Source of the DNA: a virus
Virus record (IMG/VR): IMGVR_UViG_3300042384_000682
Coordinates: 1 to 41,095 of that record
DNA length: 41,095 nucleotides
Direction: 5' to 3' (one strand)
Shown: in pieces, positions 7,572 to 17,412 of the stretch
Layout: each line of letters opens with the position of its first letter
Numbering within the stretch: the stretch's first letter is position 1
The notes under the pieces: model-generated
Database searches by the model: none
Told to the model about the DNA's origin: nothing
What the model saw: the letters and a program-made list of their open reading frames with translations, nothing else
Translations under genes and position numbers: made by a program

Positions 7572-7955
7572 TTATTTGTAGAACTGAGTAAGATTGGTTA
7601 GAACTTCGTTGGTTCCGTTAATCACTGTATTTATTTGTTCCACTTGCTTCTTGTTGTACTCAATTACTCCTTGTTCCAGTAGCATCTTACCATCATACTT
7701 ACTGTTTAACGGACCTGTTATTTTCCATTTCAATTTGGCTTTTCTGAAAAAGTTTGAGTCTATTTTGTTGTAAACGTCGCCTGATACTTCTGTTATTTCC
7801 GAGTAGTTGATCTTGGAAACTAGATATCTTTCTATATAACCCACCTTGTAATCTTTTTCTTGTGGTTTTGGCAAAAACGTATTTGGTAAATTAATGTTAA
7901 AATTACCCAGATTTAATTTTGTTTTGGTTGCAACATCAACATCTTTTATAATCAT
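7572..7955 (-). CDS. Uncharacterised 127-aa protein at the end of the baseplate operon
   Basis: I do not recognise the family. The sequence is soluble and beta-rich in appearance, with LGNFNINLPNTFLPK near the N-terminus, VGYIERYLVSKINYSEITEVSG in the middle, and a C-terminal amphipathic helix (KKQVEQINTVINGTNEVLTNL). The ATG overlaps the stop of the baseplate hub gene by 4 nt, so it is probably co-translated and is likely a baseplate component or assembly factor. That role is inferred from context only. Confidence 0.6.
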   Translation of the reverse strand: MIIKDVDVATKTKLNLGNFNINLPNTFLPKPQEKDYKVGYIERYLVSKINYSEITEVSGDVYNKIDSNFFRKAKLKWKITGPLNSKYDGKMLLEQGVIEYNKKQVEQINTVINGTNEVLTNLTQFYK

Positions 7956-10816
7956 ACAGGTATTAGTTCAATGTTTTGATCTGCTACACATCTTGCCAAA
8001 CATCCAACAACAGTTTCCCATTTGCCATTGCCAGCTGTAACATAATGTGTAACATCTGTTATCATAAATATCACGTTCTCAGGAATATAAGGTTTTGGAA
8101 AATTTGAAATGCCAAAGTGTTGAAACATTCTAAATCCAAATATACCATCAAATGTTACTGTCAACGAAAAGTTAGGAGAGATTCCACTATATAAAGATAA
8201 ATTGTTTTCTATATCTTGATCGTCTATTATTTGTCCCAACTTGTCTTTTAAATCGGTAGATAAATTCAACTGCTTGTAATTCTTAGCGGCATCATTTGGG
8301 TTTTCACCATCTACAATATAAGCACTTGTTAATGTTAATACCTTGTCTATTGTTCCGTGCGTTTGTATTGCAGATATTAATGGGTTTTGGTCTACTGTAA
8401 TTTCTTCTTGCGAAGGCACTGTATTACTTTCACCAGTGCCTGTTTCTTCTTCATTGAAAACATCCAATCTATCTATAAAACTGGTAGCAGGCACACTTGA
8501 ATTCTTAGCACTCATCGATGTGTCAGAAGAATCTGGTTTGTTGATGCCCGCTTGAAATAATGTCAACGTAGCTTGTTCGCTCGTCAAAGAAGTATCTAAA
8601 CTAATGTTTTTTATACAGGAATCAGTGCCACCAGCATCAAAGACATATACTTTTTTTAGACTAGGCGATTTGTCACCTAAATCAATATAATTGTTATCCA
8701 ATATAGATAATCCGCCCAAATCATCTTGTGATATTTGGAATTTCCAAAATCCATTAGAAGCTTCATTAATAACATTCAATATTGCGTTTGCAAACTGTTG
8801 CCAAGTTTGGACTTCTTTATTTTCTACAATTTCCAAGACTTTGGTTTTGCTTATGTATATGTTTTTTAAATTACCATATCTAAACTTCTTGTATGTTCTT
8901 TTAATTGACTGCGATCTTGTTTTTTGAGGATCGGATAATACAAGTTCTTCACCTGTCAATACAACTTCTTTGTCATAAATAAACGGAAATGATATATTGT
9001 CACTTGGACTATTTTCACTTATACCACCAATATCATAGTACAATCTATTGATAACAGTATCTAAATTATCTCTATAAGCACCCGCTGTTTTAAATACAGT
9101 TTCGACTTTTTTAGCAGCTCTATAAAGTTCGTCGTTTACATTAGTTACCTCGACATCATATTTTGATTTTAAAAACGCATTTTGATTTGGATCACCATTT
9201 TTCAAATATCCACCAGACTTGATTTCATTTTCAACTCGACTTTGTGCAGTTGGATCCAATTTATTATTTTTTATAGTATTTAAGTAACTTTCATCTGGAA
9301 GTTTTTTGCCAATATTAAATTTAGGAGCAATTCCATTTGGTATTAATACGTGTGGGTCACAACTTATTAAATTTGGATGTGCATTTATTATCTTATCTAC
9401 ATTAATAGTAAATGTTTTATTTGATACGACGGAACAGAATTTGTTAGCAACTTCAAAAAGAAAATCCAATTGCATCCACACTTCATCGTCGCCTTTGGTA
9501 TCAAAATCACAACGATCATCTTTATATGATACAGCTTTGTAATTTACTCCACCAATATTAGTTGATTTATATGATATATTTTCTTCTCCAACTGGTACAG
9601 CTGGTTTTTTATATACATTAGGCGCATCTGTTCTTCCTATAAAAATTCTGTTTTCAATTTTTCCATCATAAAAAGTTTGTTGTTTTAAAAACTCTTGTGT
9701 TTTAGAATTGTCATAATCTTCCGAATTGGATATACCGTTTGTAGCAATATATTCCATAAAATTTTTACGATCAATAACAACTTGCTTTAACTTGGGTAAA
9801 GCGGTTTTCAAAAACGTTTTTAATCCTGTATATTCTTTTGTTTCTGTTGGTATTTTTTTGCCATTGGAATCGGTCTTTGAATTTGTTGTGGTACTTACAT
9901 TGTTTTCCGCAGGCATACCAGCAAATAATGCTTGTCGAGAAGTTAGTTCCACATTGCAATCATATATAGTACCGTCTTGTGTTGAAAAATTATACTTGGT
10001 TACAATTCCAGTAATACCACCATAATTACCATACGATTGGTACCATTTATCCATTATTTTTTGTGGAGATTGTATTATTGACCAACATTCATTTTTGCTG
10101 GATAAATCAATCAGTGAATTGATATTAAACAAATTCCATCCTATTTCAACAAACACATTTATTCTGGGTGTCAAAAAGAATGGTGCTAGATATTCCAACT
10201 GAGCCAATCCATAACATTTGAATTTTATGGTAGCAAACGACAACATATCTTTGCTAGTTTTTATTTCTATGCTATCTAAATTAGGTGGTGGTAACACAGA
10301 AGACACTTCAGATTTCTGTACGCTTTCTATAATCTTGCCGTTTTTGTTAAATGTACTTGGCCACTTGTAAGAAAATTGATTTCTATATCTAGAATCTATA
10401 TAATGTGGATTTCCATTAGCTTCATATCCAATAACAGACTTGTCTTGTTTTAATACATTGCCATCTTGTTTAAAACCATACATTTCATAAAATCCACTGC
10501 CAGGCATAAACAAGAATCCATCATAACTCTTTTCTTCTCCGTTTTTATTTAGTATCGTACTACGAGGTACCAATCCATTTCCAGCTATACCAGTGCCATT
10601 TGAAAAAACTCGTACCCACGGAGTCATTGGTCCTTTGTACTGACCATGTTTATTGTAGAAATCATATACAACACCACTTGGGTCACCTGGGGTTGGATAG
10701 TTAAAACCAACGTTATTTGAGTTTTTTCTGCGTCTTAATTCACGAATTAATGCAACAGGAATGTTTTGTACTTCCCACCATCTAGGTTCTTCTGCAATTT
10801 CATCCTCGTATGCCAT
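7952..10816 (-). CDS. Baseplate hub-like structural protein (gp27-like region, extended)
   Basis: This is a large (954 aa) structural protein encoded between the LysM wedge gene and a small operon-end gene. The hub-like signature is the segment FATIKFKCYGLAQLEYLAPFFL followed by INVFVEIGWNLF (about residues 190-235), and later GGITGIVTKYNFSTQDGTIYDCNVELTS, which fits the tube-interacting beta domains of contractile-tail hub proteins. The C-terminus (LTVTFDGIFGFRMFQHFGI..., VIFMITDVTHYVTAGNGKWET) resembles the end of hub or late-control proteins. The N-terminal ~130 residues (Gly/Tyr/Asn-rich, FMPGSGFYEMYGF) are unlike T4 gp27. No lysozyme domain is seen. It belongs to an overlapping operon with 10822-11115 and 11112-13724. 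The gp27 parallel is by pattern and position. Confidence 0.7.
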   Translation of the reverse strand: MAYEDEIAEEPRWWEVQNIPVALIRELRRRKNSNNVGFNYPTPGDPSGVVYDFYNKHGQYKGPMTPWVRVFSNGTGIAGNGLVPRSTILNKNGEEKSYDGFLFMPGSGFYEMYGFKQDGNVLKQDKSVIGYEANGNPHYIDSRYRNQFSYKWPSTFNKNGKIIESVQKSEVSSVLPPPNLDSIEIKTSKDMLSFATIKFKCYGLAQLEYLAPFFLTPRINVFVEIGWNLFNINSLIDLSSKNECWSIIQSPQKIMDKWYQSYGNYGGITGIVTKYNFSTQDGTIYDCNVELTSRQALFAGMPAENNVSTTTNSKTDSNGKKIPTETKEYTGLKTFLKTALPKLKQVVIDRKNFMEYIATNGISNSEDYDNSKTQEFLKQQTFYDGKIENRIFIGRTDAPNVYKKPAVPVGEENISYKSTNIGGVNYKAVSYKDDRCDFDTKGDDEVWMQLDFLFEVANKFCSVVSNKTFTINVDKIINAHPNLISCDPHVLIPNGIAPKFNIGKKLPDESYLNTIKNNKLDPTAQSRVENEIKSGGYLKNGDPNQNAFLKSKYDVEVTNVNDELYRAAKKVETVFKTAGAYRDNLDTVINRLYYDIGGISENSPSDNISFPFIYDKEVVLTGEELVLSDPQKTRSQSIKRTYKKFRYGNLKNIYISKTKVLEIVENKEVQTWQQFANAILNVINEASNGFWKFQISQDDLGGLSILDNNYIDLGDKSPSLKKVYVFDAGGTDSCIKNISLDTSLTSEQATLTLFQAGINKPDSSDTSMSAKNSSVPATSFIDRLDVFNEEETGTGESNTVPSQEEITVDQNPLISAIQTHGTIDKVLTLTSAYIVDGENPNDAAKNYKQLNLSTDLKDKLGQIIDDQDIENNLSLYSGISPNFSLTVTFDGIFGFRMFQHFGISNFPKPYIPENVIFMITDVTHYVTAGNGKWETVVGCLARCVADQNIELIPV

Positions 10817-10821
10817 ATAAC

Positions 10822-11115
10822 TTAACTATTAATCTGTTTGAGATTCTGTAATATATTTGGTAAATTGCCTGGAATTCTTAATTGTTTATTTGCATTAACG
10901 GACAATTTGCCATCAGATATGTTGTTAGCCAAAGCAATTATCCACCAGTACATTTCATCACCATAATACTTTTTGGCTAAAGCATCCAAATAATCTTCAT
11001 TGGATGCGGTAATGTATATATCGTCCTCGGTTTCCGGTATATTGGGATAATACGTGGTCTTAAATACCAATTTCCCATCATATCTTTTTTCAGTTGGCGT
11101 AAATTGATATCTCAT
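10822..11115 (-). CDS. gp53-like baseplate wedge protein with LysM-like domain
   Basis: The protein is 97 aa. Residues about 34-82 (IYITASNEDYLDALAKKYYGDEMYWW..., ending LRIP) form a LysM-like unit, as in T4 gp53 and short LysM tail proteins where it joins wedges to the central hub. The N-terminus is a short beta stretch (YQFTPTEKRYDGKLVFKTTYYP). Its ATG overlaps the stop of 11112-13724 by 4 nt, and the hub gene starts 5 nt after its stop, so these genes form one tightly coupled baseplate operon. T4 gp53 is longer (about 196 aa), so only the core is represented. Confidence 0.7.
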   Translation of the reverse strand: MRYQFTPTEKRYDGKLVFKTTYYPNIPETEDDIYITASNEDYLDALAKKYYGDEMYWWIIALANNISDGKLSVNANKQLRIPGNLPNILQNLKQINS

Positions 11116-13724
11116 TTATTTCCTTGTCTGTCAACATCATATCGCATATTCATAGAGAAATCATTATTAGCTACATCATTATAATCTTTATCGCCATAAA
11201 GATCGGTTGTACCAAATGTAGATACAGTAGCAGTTTCTCCAGCATCCGCCTGAGTCATAGTTGCAACAGGAGCATTTCCCCACAAAGCTCTTCCTGTTTT
11301 TGGTCTGTCTTTTTCCATCAATGACATATTGATAGTAATTTCCGCTTCTCTTGGAAATTGCGCAACTTTACCTTTCATACTGGTTTTGTCAAATGTAAAT
11401 ATATTTCCTAAATTATAACTCCAGTCTTGTTGTTGTACAGTACTCTCGTTAATTAATTCCCAAGATGCATCTTCAGGTATGCTAACATTGCACGAATTTA
11501 AAACCACAAAGTGATTTTTGTAAAAATCTCCAAGTGTAAATTGCACCATCGGTGGTATCATAAATCCACCATTTACAGTGGAAGTATAATTAGAAGGTCT
11601 GGTTAAACCCACCAAATAGTTTACACGTTGCCACATAGGTAATAATTCTTTAACAGAATGTGCAACCACTTTAAAATTGAAACTAACGTCTCTGGTAAAT
11701 CCTTTGTAATAGTATAACTTGTCAGGTCTACCCAAGTATTCAATTGGTTCCCAAGTAGATGTATTGTTTTCTTGTAACCCTTTTACAGTAGCATTAAACG
11801 GTATAAATCTGTTGTTAACTATATCATAGAAGTAAAACTTAACCAAGTCAGGACCCAATCCGTTAAATTGATCATTATATTTTTCAGCAAATTCATCAGC
11901 ATTTAATACACCCAAGCTGTTAACATAGTCAACATTGTTGGTGGGTCTTATAAATCTGTCTCTACCTTCTTTTTTACCCAATAGAGTTGGAAACTTTTCT
12001 TTTCTTTCATATCTGATTCGACCAGTATAGGTGTATTGATTTGCACTATCAGATCCGTCAGTATTGGTTCTGTCTGATTTTACTTTCGCTAAATAATTAA
12101 AACCAACATCATCTGTGGCATACTGTTGTGTTTTTCCAAATATAGGATCTACACCATACTTTAAATTGTCGTTTCCAGCAATTTTGGTTTTTAAAATTCT
12201 GCTTAAATCTTGAATATATTCTACAGTTTTATCTGTTTTATCTGAAAGTGTACGTTGATAGTTTACAGATAATTTAGGATCGGTATATTGTTTATAATTT
12301 AACAATTGATCACTATATTCTACATCACCATCTATTTTAACTAAATCACCGTATCTATTTGTATTAGCGCCGTCTACAGAACTAATTTCAACATTACTAA
12401 TTGTATACGAATCTGTTAATTTACCAACGCCAGGTGTAGTTGAATATGTAACAGATAAAAAGCTGTTGTTTCTTAAATTTTTATTGCTTTGAACATATAG
12501 TCTCAATCGTTTAGAAACTATGTTTGTCAGAGGAGTGGCAAAAAATCTCATTCCACTTGTACCACTGCTGTTGCCTCCTGTTATTTGTTGTAATCCAACT
12601 GCTTTTAACAACCCACCAATAAAACCACCTTTTGATTTTGGTTGTGTGCCTGTATATAACAAATTGTTACCCTGATTTAAATTAACATTTAGATTAGCAC
12701 TCTTCTTACCACTTGTTCTGTCGTGTGTAATAGAATTACTCCATCTATTGGTATTCAACATCAGATCATATGTATCTTCGTCAGCTCTGTAATTTAATCC
12801 TGCTATTGGTTGAGTAGGTGGCAACAATCCACCTAGAATCGTATTATTCTTTAAAAATGACCCAGCTGATTTTAGTAGATTACTAAAGAATCCGCCTTTG
12901 CCTGTAGAATTACTCATCAAACTCTTATATCGTTTGTTGTTGTAACCAGCAGTAGCTGTATTACCTCTTAGTAATCCTTTAACACCATCTCGACCTGTAA
13001 TAGGCATTACTTGATCTGCTTTATCGCCACCACCAAGTAATCCTGTAAAATTGAAAAATCCACCCAATCCACTCTTTGGCTCACTAGCTGCACTAGCCAC
13101 ACTACTACGTGGCGGAGATGGATTGCCTTCAGTTGCACCAAACAATCCACCAATAGCTTTTGTAATACCACCTATACCGGCAGCACCCATTAAACCACCG
13201 ACGATATTGCTACTATCTATAAATCTGGTGGGTCTTTCTATAGCACCAAATGTTGATAATCTAACCGCAGCCAAAAGAGGGCTTGCTGGATTATAAATCT
13301 TGGTTTCGTCAAATGGAGCAAATCCTTGTAATAGTATTTGTTTTGTTAAAAAAGTACCACCTTTACCAGATCCTAGAAATCTTCTGATTCTGGTACCGTC
13401 TCTCAATGCGGATTGTATAGGAAACGATCTGCTAACATTTATCTTCTGACGTTGACCTTGATTTGGATTTGCGTAAAATGGAGGTGCTAATTCGCTGCTA
13501 ATTAATCCTCTTGCGTATAAATCAGTTGGTTTATTCTTGCTATATAATACTTCGTTGTTATTATTAGTATTGAATAATGTTTCTAATTTACCAGGCGCTC
13601 TTAGATTTATATATTGTTCGGCATTTGGCGGCAAAGATAAACCCGCACCTTGTATATTAGAAAGTGTGGTAACTTGCGCACCATCATTACCTATTGCGCT
13701 AGAATATGTATTACTATTTGCCAT
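11112..13724 (-). CDS. Baseplate tail-tube initiator/cap protein (gp48/gp54-like C-terminal domain)
   Basis: The 870-aa structural protein has a Gly/Asn-rich N-terminal half with several GGLLG-type segments (about 170-390). Its C-terminal ~270 residues look like a tail-tube-fold protein: DKLYYYKGFTRDVSFNFKVVA, then ELLPMWQRVNYLVGLTRPSNY, GGFMIPPMVQFTLGDFY, a cysteine-containing VVLNSCNVSIPEDASWEL, and PREAEITINMSLMEKD. This order matches gp48/gp54-type proteins, which cap the hub and start tube polymerisation. The gene follows the tape measure gene, where these proteins are expected. TATTTATA ends close before the ATG with TATTTA at a 6-nt spacing, marking it as the first gene of the baseplate operon. 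Confidence 0.7.
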   Translation of the reverse strand: MANSNTYSSAIGNDGAQVTTLSNIQGAGLSLPPNAEQYINLRAPGKLETLFNTNNNNEVLYSKNKPTDLYARGLISSELAPPFYANPNQGQRQKINVSRSFPIQSALRDGTRIRRFLGSGKGGTFLTKQILLQGFAPFDETKIYNPASPLLAAVRLSTFGAIERPTRFIDSSNIVGGLMGAAGIGGITKAIGGLFGATEGNPSPPRSSVASAASEPKSGLGGFFNFTGLLGGGDKADQVMPITGRDGVKGLLRGNTATAGYNNKRYKSLMSNSTGKGGFFSNLLKSAGSFLKNNTILGGLLPPTQPIAGLNYRADEDTYDLMLNTNRWSNSITHDRTSGKKSANLNVNLNQGNNLLYTGTQPKSKGGFIGGLLKAVGLQQITGGNSSGTSGMRFFATPLTNIVSKRLRLYVQSNKNLRNNSFLSVTYSTTPGVGKLTDSYTISNVEISSVDGANTNRYGDLVKIDGDVEYSDQLLNYKQYTDPKLSVNYQRTLSDKTDKTVEYIQDLSRILKTKIAGNDNLKYGVDPIFGKTQQYATDDVGFNYLAKVKSDRTNTDGSDSANQYTYTGRIRYERKEKFPTLLGKKEGRDRFIRPTNNVDYVNSLGVLNADEFAEKYNDQFNGLGPDLVKFYFYDIVNNRFIPFNATVKGLQENNTSTWEPIEYLGRPDKLYYYKGFTRDVSFNFKVVAHSVKELLPMWQRVNYLVGLTRPSNYTSTVNGGFMIPPMVQFTLGDFYKNHFVVLNSCNVSIPEDASWELINESTVQQQDWSYNLGNIFTFDKTSMKGKVAQFPREAEITINMSLMEKDRPKTGRALWGNAPVATMTQADAGETATVSTFGTTDLYGDKDYNDVANNDFSMNMRYDVDRQGNK

Positions 13725-13730
13725 TAATTA

Positions 13731-13736
13731 TAAATA
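13731..13736 (-). promoter_or_regulatory. Late-type promoter TATTTA of the baseplate operon
   Basis: TATTTATAATTAATG: TATTTA lies exactly 6 nt before the ATG at 13724. Confidence 0.6.
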
Positions 13737-13741
13737 TCAGA

Positions 13742-16700
13742 TTAATTGGTTGTTGCTTGACCAAATGAACCAAATTTTGAGTTACTTGTTGCTAATAATT
13801 GATTTGCACGTTGACCATCAATATACACAGCAATTTGACCAGATGCCATCATAGAAGTCAATTTATCAAGTTTTTCTGCTAAAACTCTATTGGAATTTAC
13901 AATTGTATTGATCAATAAATCATCAGTTTTTACACTTGTTTTTGATTCAGTCGCAGTTTTTGATGGAGTTTCTTCTGATGTTCCGACTATTCTACCAACA
14001 AAACTAAAAGTTTTTCCTATTGTATCAGATATAAATGAACCAATACCTTTCATTTTTTCCCATACTTTTTCAAGAGCACCAATAATAAAAGTAAAAGCTC
14101 CACTGAATGTGTCTTTGAGAAAAGTACCAACTTCAGATACAGCAGACTTTATTAGTTCAAATCCTTTTTTAAATGGATATGTAATCAAATCAAACATCAC
14201 ATCCATTACGGATTTGAAAGCATCAACAAATGTTGTTTTTAAAATATTTATAATCTCTGGTATAATTTGAGCGGCTTTTTTAAATGGATATGTAAGTACA
14301 TCAAATAACATATCTACTACAGATTTAATACCATCAACAATCGCTAAACCGATTTCGGATGGAGATTTACCACCCAATTTATCCATTACCCAATTATATA
14401 CCAATTCAAATGGCCATTTAAGTATAGTATATAAAGTGTCTGCTACAGATGCAATACCGTCAGCGATTGCGTTCAGTCCAAAAGCTTTCAAAATTAACAA
14501 TCCTAATTTTCCCACTGTTTTAGCTATAGCTATAGGCAATTTAACAAAGTGAAATACAATAATTTCAATTGCTAATCTTCCAATATTTGCAAAAATTTTA
14601 CCCCATTCAATTCCCCCACCGCCACCACTAAATAACTCTTCTATTTTATCAGGCAAACTCGTTAGTGCGTCTAATAAAAAGTTGGTTACGTCTTTAAATA
14701 TTCCCGCAAAATCTATATCGGCTAAAAACGACGGTATCTTTTTAAGAAAATCCCAAACCATTTTTAATGGTTCTACAACCAAAGCATTAACTACAGCTTT
14801 TAATCCAGCTACTGCTTTTTGACTCACGGTACCTGTCGTTTCATTAAATGCTTTAAAAAACGCTATGCCACCTTGAATCACAGATACAACTAGTCCTATT
14901 GGTCCTAAAAATTTAGCTACTGCTCCAAAAATCGGAGCGAGTTTTGAAAAAAACCCAATGCCAGTACCAAGTTTGCCAAATATTCCACCCACAAAACTTC
15001 CAATTCCTTTTACCGAACTACCTAGTCCACTAAATACGTTTGAGATAATATTTCCAATTTTTGAAATTGCTGGAAATTTTGTAAATACTTTTTCAATATT
15101 CATTCCGATATTAAAAACGCTATTTGAAAGTTTTGTTAATTGTGTAGATCCTTTTCCGATAAAATTAGATATGGATTGAAATCCCGTACCAAATCCTTTT
15201 AATGTATCTGATGCTGATTTTAGTCCACTTGCGATCTTTTCTATTTTTAACGAAATATTTACTATCGTGTTTATGATACCCGATGTACTCGTTGACCACC
15301 CAATAAAAATACTTGATATTTTTAGCGCCGATGATAAAAATTGTGAAGAATAAGTAATTAATTTTCCAAATCCACTTGTCATTTTTCCTATCCCACCCAA
15401 TATATTTGATACTATAGATAAACTTTTAAACATCATATATAGTTTACCCACTTCTTGTGCAAATTTTTTGATTTCTTCTCGGTTATCTTTTATATATTTT
15501 AATAACTGTGTAAATATTGGTCCAATTTCTTCCAATATAGGCCCAATAAATTCCATAAAAATTGCATTAATTTCATTTTGCAACTGTTTCATTCTGGTTT
15601 GATTTTTTTCTTGAATCAACCCTTTTTCATATTCGGCTTGAGCAGCTTTTTTAGCAGCAATAGGATCGTTCTTCATCATTTCCGCCATTTGCTTTTTCTT
15701 CTCTGCTTCGGCTCTTACCAATGGATCTTTTGATTTTAATGCTTCTTTCAGATTTTCTTCAGCATTTAACATTTCTTGCAATTCTTTTACAGTCTTACCA
15801 GCAGCTTTTGCAAACGCGTCTTGTGCAATTGGATTTAACTGATTGAACTTAATTTTCTTAGCTTGATCCAATATTAATTTATTTGCCCCAATAATATCGC
15901 CTTGAAATGCCAATCTGCGAGCTTCATTAAAATTAATATTTTTACCAATCAATGCACTAGCTTTTAATTCTGATTGAATACTACTTTCAAAGTCAAGCAA
16001 ACCCTTTGCAGTTTTTGCCATATTGTCAAGAGTAGTACCCATTTGTCTAGCTTGAGCTGCAGCTCTAACCATTTCATCTGCATTTTTACCAGCAAACATT
16101 CTAGCTTCTTCAGATGCATTTGCGACATCGTTCATTACATCGTCCAACCCAACTCCATAAGCATTTGCAGCAAATTTTGCCAATCCCAACATATTTTGTT
16201 TGGCTATTGCACTTTTTCCAGATACGCCACCTAACGTTTGTAGAAACTTAACACTTGTTTCAGAAGCTACTCCAAATTGAGCAGACATTATTGAAACATC
16301 TTTAACCAATCCTTTTTCCATAGATTGCAAACTTGTAAAAGTTGAACCTATTTGTTTCATTGTTCCGCCAAGTTGTTCAGCGTTTATACCAAACTCAGCT
16401 AACTCAATAGAAGCTTCTCGTATGTTTTTTTCAAAAATTGCACCCTGACTTGGTAATAGTCCAAATTTTTGTCTAACATTTGTAGCAGCGGTGTCAATTT
16501 GATTAAAAACGTCTAATATTCTTTCAAAAGTACCAGCTAATGTGGTGGGTATATTTAGTTTAGTTGCTAAACCCGAAGCCAAATCACCCATCTTGTTTAA
16601 CAACTTTACACCCATCTCCAATGCTTTGTTATATAAATCTATTAACTCGTTTGCTGCTTTTAGTAAAAAATTATGTAGTTTTAACGATTCTAACTTGGAA

Positions 16701-17149
16701 GCACTGTTTTTCAATAAATGTTCTTCCAAATTCAACTCGGTTGATTTTTTATTAATTAAATCTTGTAAAGCTATAACAGTATCGCTGGTAGGATCTTTAC
16801 TTTGCTCTACTAGAAGTTCAGCTGCGTTTGTCAATAATTCATTTTGTAAACTCTCTATTTTTATGTAACTGTTGATACGTGCCTGTGCAAATTCATTTAA
16901 CTTTTTTTCAGAATTTACAAATTTTGATGATAATTTTTCTTGTAAACTTTTTCCTTTTAACTGTTCATCAAGCTTATCTTTTTGTGTTTTATATGCCTGT
17001 CCTAACTGTTTGGCTATATCAACCATTCTTTTCTCGGTATCAACTATCTTGTCTAGATTAGACAGAGTATCTTTGATTTCAGCGTTTAAATTATTAAACG
17101 CCTCTACTAGTTTATCCGCTGTTGCTTTATCAAATGGTTGTGCTGCCAT
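13742..17149 (-). CDS. Tail tape measure protein
   Basis: The 1135-aa protein sets tail length and is packed inside the tube. The N-terminal ~560 residues are helical and coiled-coil-like (LNDEIKDTLSNLDKIVDTEK type repeats, Lys/Glu/Gln-rich). They are followed by Gly/Ile/Phe-rich hydrophobic stretches (about 590-830, for example GPIGLVVSVIQGGIAFFKAF) and repeated elements of the form FDVLTYPFKKAAQII / FDLITYPFKKGFELI. The C-terminus is polar (NRVLAEKLDKLTSMMASGQ). Large size, coiled coils plus hydrophobic segments, and position between the gp26-family chaperone-like gene and the baseplate genes support the call. A TATTTA motif lies 8 nt before the ATG. It is longer than T4 gp29 (590 aa), which predicts a longer tail. 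Confidence 0.85.
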   Translation of the reverse strand: MAAQPFDKATADKLVEAFNNLNAEIKDTLSNLDKIVDTEKRMVDIAKQLGQAYKTQKDKLDEQLKGKSLQEKLSSKFVNSEKKLNEFAQARINSYIKIESLQNELLTNAAELLVEQSKDPTSDTVIALQDLINKKSTELNLEEHLLKNSASKLESLKLHNFLLKAANELIDLYNKALEMGVKLLNKMGDLASGLATKLNIPTTLAGTFERILDVFNQIDTAATNVRQKFGLLPSQGAIFEKNIREASIELAEFGINAEQLGGTMKQIGSTFTSLQSMEKGLVKDVSIMSAQFGVASETSVKFLQTLGGVSGKSAIAKQNMLGLAKFAANAYGVGLDDVMNDVANASEEARMFAGKNADEMVRAAAQARQMGTTLDNMAKTAKGLLDFESSIQSELKASALIGKNINFNEARRLAFQGDIIGANKLILDQAKKIKFNQLNPIAQDAFAKAAGKTVKELQEMLNAEENLKEALKSKDPLVRAEAEKKKQMAEMMKNDPIAAKKAAQAEYEKGLIQEKNQTRMKQLQNEINAIFMEFIGPILEEIGPIFTQLLKYIKDNREEIKKFAQEVGKLYMMFKSLSIVSNILGGIGKMTSGFGKLITYSSQFLSSALKISSIFIGWSTSTSGIINTIVNISLKIEKIASGLKSASDTLKGFGTGFQSISNFIGKGSTQLTKLSNSVFNIGMNIEKVFTKFPAISKIGNIISNVFSGLGSSVKGIGSFVGGIFGKLGTGIGFFSKLAPIFGAVAKFLGPIGLVVSVIQGGIAFFKAFNETTGTVSQKAVAGLKAVVNALVVEPLKMVWDFLKKIPSFLADIDFAGIFKDVTNFLLDALTSLPDKIEELFSGGGGGIEWGKIFANIGRLAIEIIVFHFVKLPIAIAKTVGKLGLLILKAFGLNAIADGIASVADTLYTILKWPFELVYNWVMDKLGGKSPSEIGLAIVDGIKSVVDMLFDVLTYPFKKAAQIIPEIINILKTTFVDAFKSVMDVMFDLITYPFKKGFELIKSAVSEVGTFLKDTFSGAFTFIIGALEKVWEKMKGIGSFISDTIGKTFSFVGRIVGTSEETPSKTATESKTSVKTDDLLINTIVNSNRVLAEKLDKLTSMMASGQIAVYIDGQRANQLLATSNSKFGSFGQATTN

Positions 17150-17157
17150 ATAATATA

Positions 17158-17163
17158 TAAATA
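17158..17163 (-). promoter_or_regulatory. Late-type promoter TATTTA of the tape measure gene
   Basis: TATTTATA on the minus strand; TATTTA lies 8 nt before the ATG at 17149. Confidence 0.5.
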
Positions 17164-17184
17164 TGACAACTATATTATTTTACA

Positions 17185-17412
17185 CTAAAAAGGCTTATCT
17201 ACTTTACCTGACTTTTTAGCAGGTTCTTTGTAACTATCACTTTCTTTATTCTTTATATTTGCTAATTGAGCATAGTAAAAATTACGTAAAAATACAGGTA
17301 AATTATACGCAATTTGTACATTTACCGCTCCTTGCGAGAAATAACTCAATTCAAATATTTGACCGTGAACTTGTAACTTATATTCAGGACTCAGGCCAAA
17401 AAAACTGTACCG
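17185..17412 (-). CDS. Out-of-frame C-terminal extension of the gp26-family protein (probable recoded product)
   Basis: Just before the stop of the upstream gene, the alternative frame opens at 17412 and reads ...FF then GLSPEYKLQVHGQIFELSYF, a stretch containing YNLPVFLRNFYYAQL, and a Lys-rich end, 70 codons from Gly to the TAG at 17187-17185. No ATG, GTG or TTG occurs in this frame before residue 17 of that stretch, so independent initiation would need CTG. Moving by +1 or -2 at a run of seven T (17398-17404) joins it to residue 270 of the gp26-family protein, giving a product of about 340 aa. The pattern (EI/QIF.L.YF..G......YNLPV.LR.FYY) looks like a real, conserved-type protein segment, and the place between tail tube and tape measure is where recoded tail-assembly chaperones occur. 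A genuine frameshift mutation is the alternative. Confidence 0.6.
   Translation of the reverse strand, partial: RYSFFGLSPEYKLQVHGQIFELSYFSQGAVNVQIAYNLPVFLRNFYYAQLANIKNKESDSYKEPAKKSGKVDKPF

Noticed and set aside
13051-13296. Pro-rich plus-strand open frames opposite the tape measure and baseplate genes (for example 13051-13296, 13890-14270, 16542-16868).
   Set aside because: Composition mirrors the opposite coding strand; no start-proximal motif, no domain, and fully contained within well-supported genes.
13729-13736. TATAAATA-like strings on the plus strand read as T4 late promoters for antisense transcripts.
   Set aside because: They are the reverse complements of TATTTATA sites; the tight spacing is to minus-strand start codons, and the plus-strand operon has the motif in the sense orientation.
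17185-17412. The 70-codon downstream frame as an independent small gene.
   Set aside because: No ATG, GTG or TTG near its beginning; only a weak CTG possibility, so recoding or an indel is a better explanation.
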